Positions 60,413-64,000 of a stretch of 64,000 bases of DNA are shown here, in pieces (the stretch's first letter is position 1; each line of letters begins with the position of its first letter). The notes under the pieces were generated by a model. It did no database searches. It had not been told where the DNA came from and saw nothing but the letters and a program-made list of their open reading frames with translations. The translations under genes were made by a program, and so were the position numbers. The DNA is from Actinomyces minihominis (GTDB lineage Bacteria; Actinomycetota; Actinomycetes; Actinomycetales; Actinomycetaceae), in contig NZ_FYEG01000002.1 in the NCBI RefSeq assembly GCF_900187855.1, positions 360,608 to 424,607 on the forward strand. Direction: 5' to 3'.

Positions 60413-63019
60413 ATGTTCACCTGGCTTGGGAAAGCTGACACAAAGCGACCAGTGGTCATACTCATCACCTGGGCGATTGTCGTGGTGGTTGCCGGAATGG
60501 CTTCCCTGTGGGGCTTCGGTCAAGGCGGCCTCTTCCAGCGCATGGCAAGCTCTGAGGCGCTGATTCCCGGAACCGACTCTTCGAAGGTACAGAAACTCAT
60601 CTCCGGTGGGACTGAGGGCGGTGAAACCTCAATCCTGGTGGTCAGCGGGGTCGACACTGACACCGACTGGGATGACCTGGCTGCTTTCGCTGAGAAGCAC
60701 CGTGAACTGTTTGAGGACGAGTTCGTCGATACGGTTGCCGATGCCTTTCTGATCTCGTCTGAGCTGGACCAGGCTGAGGCCGACGCACAGGCGCAGCTCG
60801 AGCAGACCATCAAGGATGAGTCCGCCAAGGCCATCGAAGAAGCACTGGCCCAGGCTGAGGAGTCCGCGCAGCAGGAACTTGCTGCCGCTGAGGCCCAGAT
60901 GCAGACCCAGGTAGAACAGGCAGCCGCATTGGGACCGGAAGCTCAGGCTGCAGCTCAAGCCCAGGTTGATGCGGCCCGCGCTCAGATGCAGGCTGAGTTT
61001 CAGGCCCAGATGGACCAGGCCAAGGCCGAGATCACCCAGCAGGTGACCGAACAGGTCACCGCCGCCGCCACTGAACAGTTCGAAGAAGCTCAGAACGATC
61101 CAGAGGTGAAAGCACAGCTAGAGGACGCCCAGGCCCAAATGGATGCGTTGGTTTCCCAGTCTGGTGACGCCTACGTGGTCGTCGTGACCTTCAAGCCTGA
61201 ACTATCCGACGCGCAGGTCAGTGAAGCCCGGGCGGAACTTGCCGACTCCACGCAGATCTACCGGGATGCGCTGCAAATCGATTTCCCAGGTGCTCAGATA
61301 GAAGAGATGTCTGGCGCTCAGATTGAAGCAGCCATTATGGACCAGGTGCAAAACGACCTGGTCACCGGTGAGGCTCTCAGCCTGCCGGTTGCCGCCCTGA
61401 TCATGCTTATTGTTTTCGGCGGCGCACTGTTTGCGGGCATGCCACTGATTGGCGCTGTTTCCTCAATCGCCGCAGGAATGGGCGCCATCTGGGCCGCCAC
61501 CTTCTTCACCACGATTGACTCATTCATCCTCAATGTCGTCTCCATCATTGGTGTCGCCCTCTCCATTGACTACGGCCTACTGGTCGTTTCCAGGTACAGA
61601 GAAGAATCGAAACTGCTTCTCGAGGGACTTGGTCACTCTCGAACCGCTAAGAACCCGGCCGCCTTGAAGTCAAAGGTTGTGGTTCCCGCTGTCATCAAGA
61701 CTGTTGAGACCGCCGGCCGAACCGTCCTCTTTTCAGCCGTGACTATCGCGCTGTCTCTTATCGGTTTGGCGATGATCCCCGTCCAGATCCTTCAGGTCAT
61801 TGCTTGGGGTGGCATCGCTGTCACCCTCCTGGCAGTACTGGCGGCCATCACCCTGGTTCCCGCACTTCTCGCCCTCCTTGGCCGCAAGGTTCTCAAGCCT
61901 TCGCCGATCACCAAGGTGCCCGGCGTTGGCCGCCTAGTTGAGGCCATCGGGGACACCTCCACCGACCACGGGTTCTTTTACAGCATTGCCCGCTGGGTCC
62001 AGAAGCGTCCCTGGCCCATCATGATCACCGTCACCCTGGTCCTGGTTGCAATGGCACTTCCCACCCAAAGCCTTTTCTTGCGCAACCATTTTGCCGATTA
62101 CATCCCCCAGGACACCCCGCTGCGAACCGCCTTTGAGACCGTTCAAAACGACTTCCCTGAACTTGCTACCCCCTCTGCCACCGCGGTAATCGATGCGCCG
62201 GAGGACAGCCCGGCGGTTCTTGACTTCGTAGTCGAAGTGTCAGAACTGCCAAACGTTGACCAAGCTATCGCGCAACCCCTCGAAGAAGACTCGTCAATGA
62301 CAAGGGTCGACGTCAGGGTGATTGCTGAGGATCCGGCTGGACCCGAGGTCGTTCAGGTAGTTCACGATATGCGAGCCCTCGACTCTGAAGCCGAGGTCTG
62401 GGTAGGTGGCTCAGCGGCCTCGCAGATCGACTTCACCGATACCTTGAAGCAGTACGCCCCGCTGGCCCTGCTCGTTGTGGCCATTGCCGTGACGATCCTC
62501 CTCTTCCTGATGACGGGGTCTGTCGTAGTCCCCGTCAGGGCTCTGATCATCAACACCCTGTCGCTGATGGCAGCACTGGGGCTCACTACCGCTATCTTCA
62601 ACAACGGTTGGTTTGGGGTCCCCGAAACCGGGGGGCTAGAGATCTTTGTTGTCGCCGTCCTTATCGCCTTCGGCTTTGGTTTGGCAATGGACTATGAGGT
62701 CTTCCTCCTCTCCAGGATCAAGGAGTACTGGGATGCCGGGGATGACAACAACACGGCTGTGGCTAAGGGTTTGCAGAGGTCGGGCCGCATCATCAGTTCC
62801 GCTGCCGCCATCATCGTGGCCGTCTTCATCGGCTTCGCCATGGGTGACATGGTCGCCATCAAACAGATGGGCATTGCCCTGGCAATCATGGTGGTAACCG
62901 ATGCGACCATCACCCGTATGCTGCTGGTCCCCGCCGTCATGACGATTCTTGGCAAGTGGAACTGGTGGGCCCCCAAACCCTTGGCCAAACTTGCCGCAAA
63001 GATCGGCTTGAAGGAGTAG
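60413..63019 (+). CDS. MMPL/RND-family transporter with a long coiled-coil insert
   Basis: The 868-residue protein has the MMPL layout: first helix VILITWAIVVVVAG, a large extracellular loop, five helices (from LPVAALIMLIVFGGALFAG on), a second helix-loop-helix half, and the motifs SIDYGLLVVSRY and AMDYEVFLLSRI with the proton-relay Asp. The first loop includes about 130 residues of Ala/Gln/Glu-rich heptad-like sequence (about residues 117-248), probably a coiled coil. It probably exports lipids or other envelope compounds. The last codons (GLKE, TAG) directly abut the truncated IS3 copy; the final base pairs of the stop codon may derive from the IS. Confidence 0.88.
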   Translation: MFTWLGKADTKRPVVILITWAIVVVVAGMASLWGFGQGGLFQRMASSEALIPGTDSSKVQKLISGGTEGGETSILVVSGVDTDTDWDDLAAFAEKHRELFEDEFVDTVADAFLISSELDQAEADAQAQLEQTIKDESAKAIEEALAQAEESAQQELAAAEAQMQTQVEQAAALGPEAQAAAQAQVDAARAQMQAEFQAQMDQAKAEITQQVTEQVTAAATEQFEEAQNDPEVKAQLEDAQAQMDALVSQSGDAYVVVVTFKPELSDAQVSEARAELADSTQIYRDALQIDFPGAQIEEMSGAQIEAAIMDQVQNDLVTGEALSLPVAALIMLIVFGGALFAGMPLIGAVSSIAAGMGAIWAATFFTTIDSFILNVVSIIGVALSIDYGLLVVSRYREESKLLLEGLGHSRTAKNPAALKSKVVVPAVIKTVETAGRTVLFSAVTIALSLIGLAMIPVQILQVIAWGGIAVTLLAVLAAITLVPALLALLGRKVLKPSPITKVPGVGRLVEAIGDTSTDHGFFYSIARWVQKRPWPIMITVTLVLVAMALPTQSLFLRNHFADYIPQDTPLRTAFETVQNDFPELATPSATAVIDAPEDSPAVLDFVVEVSELPNVDQAIAQPLEEDSSMTRVDVRVIAEDPAGPEVVQVVHDMRALDSEAEVWVGGSAASQIDFTDTLKQYAPLALLVVAIAVTILLFLMTGSVVVPVRALIINTLSLMAALGLTTAIFNNGWFGVPETGGLEIFVVAVLIAFGFGLAMDYEVFLLSRIKEYWDAGDDNNTAVAKGLQRSGRIISSAAAIIVAVFIGFAMGDMVAIKQMGIALAIMVVTDATITRMLLVPAVMTILGKWNWWAPKPLAKLAAKIGLKE

Positions 63020-63302
63020 CCGCCGCGGTCAGGATGGTGCGAACGCTCCGCGCGGAGCTCGGCACGAGCCAAGGAACGACTACGCGCGTCGCGGAACAGC
63101 TCGGCTACGGCGTCGAGTCGGTTCGAGCCTGGGTCGCCAAGCTGACATCGATGACGGTGTGAAAGCTGGGGTGACGACCGACGAGCAGACCCGCATGAAA
63201 GCACTTGAGCAAGAGAACCGAGAGCTCAAGCGCGCCAATGAAATCTTGAAACGTGCCGCGTCTTTCTTCGGGGCGGAGCTCGACCGCCAACACCGGAGCT
63301 AG
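63018..63302 (+). pseudogene. Remnant of IS3 OrfA (copy 2)
   Basis: The remnant lacks the start and first 15 or so codons. It reads RMVRTLRAELGTSQGTTTRV onward, then the same -1 frame break as copy 1 at about 63136. The leucine-zipper region ENRELKRANEILKRAASFFG follows and ends at a TAG (63300-63302). Confidence 0.8.
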
Positions 63303-64000
63303 TGTCCTTCATCAACCGCAACAAAGACGATGTTGTTGCTGGTCGCAGGCTCGGGGTCGAAGCATCTGCAGCGTGCTGCAGGTGGCCCCGTCGACGTATT
63401 ATGCCGCGCATGGCAGACCAGCCTCTGCTCGGAAAATTAGAGATGCAGAGCTCGCGCCCAGACTGCTCGAGCTCTGGGAATCGAACTACTCCGTCTATGG
63501 GGTGCGGAAGCTTTGGAAAGCTGCGCAGCGAGCAGGCATCAATATCAGCCATGATCAGGTCGCCCGGCTCATGAAGACCCTCGGGATTGAGGGCGTGCGC
63601 CGGGACAAGCGCGTGAAAACTACGAAGCCTGACCCGCGAATGCCGCGGCATCCTGATCTCGTTAACCGTGTCTTCAGCGCGGATGCGCCGAACCAGTTGT
63701 GGGTGACGGAATGGACGTTCGTGCCGACCTGGCAGGGTGTCGCCTACGTGTGCTTCATCATTGACGCATACAGTCGCGCGATCGTGGGATGACGATGTGC
63801 ATCGAGCATGAAGACCGAGACGGTACTCGACGCGATCGAGATGGCCCGCTGGTCACGGGGGAAATACCTCCCCGAGTTGCGCTGCCATAGCGATGCGGGC
63901 AGTCAATTCACGTCTATTCGCTACGGAGAGCGCCTCGCAAAGATCGGGGCGACACCCTCGATCGGAACTGTCGGTGACAGCTACGACAACGCCCTCGCTG
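63302..64000 (+). pseudogene. Remnant of IS3 OrfB (copy 2), partial
   Basis: It has the same -1 break as copy 1 (about 63363). In addition a nonsense codon (TGA at 63790-63792, Trp in copy 1) truncates the integrase domain, and the first catalytic Asp is changed to Glu (WVTEWTF instead of WVTDLTF). The copy is therefore inactive. It continues beyond the window. Confidence 0.85.

Larger units (their letters stand above)
63018..64000 (+). mobile_element. IS3-family element, 5'-truncated and running off the right edge (copy 2)
   Basis: From AGCCGCCGCGG at 63018 the sequence matches copy 1 from 31204 on, with no indels up to the window end (offset 31814) and only a few percent substitutions. The left inverted repeat and the first 15 or so OrfA codons are missing. 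The orientation is the same as copy 1. Confidence 0.9.

Noticed and set aside
1..64000. CRISPR arrays or phage genes
   Set aside because: No short regularly spaced repeats, cas genes or phage structural genes were seen.

Overview
The window looks like the chromosome of a moderately high-GC actinobacterium, possibly Actinomycetaceae or a relative; the exact taxon cannot be fixed from the sequence alone. The evidence is the comEA-comEC-holA and tig-clpP1-clpP2-clpX gene orders, paired ClpP subunits, a ClgR-like box upstream of clpP1, frequent GTG/TTG starts and strong C/G bias at third codon positions.

Region 1 (1-4.8 kb) is accessory: two unrecognised minus-strand genes, then a plus-strand unit of bicupin oxalate decarboxylase, flavodoxin-like protein and DUF1275 membrane protein. 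It ends against a 31-codon 3' fragment of the ribosomal protein S20 gene (rpsT). Region 2 (4.8-18.8 kb) is core: holA, comEC and comEA on the minus strand; proC, valS and an acyl-CoA synthetase on the plus strand; then chorismate mutase, clpX, clpP2, clpP1 and trigger factor on the minus strand; and a tRNA-Gly(TCC).

Region 3 (18.8-41.8 kb) is a cell-surface polysaccharide locus. It holds a CapA-like protein, two paralogous single-pass coiled-coil proteins, a Wzm/Wzt-type ABC exporter, four glycosyltransferases, a DUF6270 protein, a large fusion of a heparinase-like lyase with a GxSxGG hydrolase, an asparagine-synthetase-like enzyme lacking the glutaminase cysteine, and WecC/WecB for UDP-ManNAcA. 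An IS3-family element (31103-32438) sits inside the locus, and the part from about 32.4 to 39.3 kb is visibly more AT-rich than the rest.

Region 4 (42-57.4 kb) is catabolic and regulatory. A TetR-anmK-phosphotransferase-HAD unit lies opposite an MFS drug exporter, with a clear palindromic operator between them. Then come a second HAD phosphatase, a LacI regulator, a PiT phosphate transporter with its DUF47 partner, and a carbohydrate/glycerophosphodiester-type ABC importer (binding lipoprotein and two permeases, no ATPase) co-transcribed with a GH2 glycosidase and divergent from a glycerophosphodiester phosphodiesterase. Together these suggest scavenging of a glycosylated glycerophosphate, which is an inference.

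Region 5 (57.4-64 kb) carries CcdA, a membrane-anchored DsbA-like thioredoxin, a DMT-family transporter and an MMPL transporter. The stop codon of the MMPL gene is fused to a truncated second copy of the same IS3 element, which runs off the right edge. The two IS copies are direct repeats and share the same broken reading frames.
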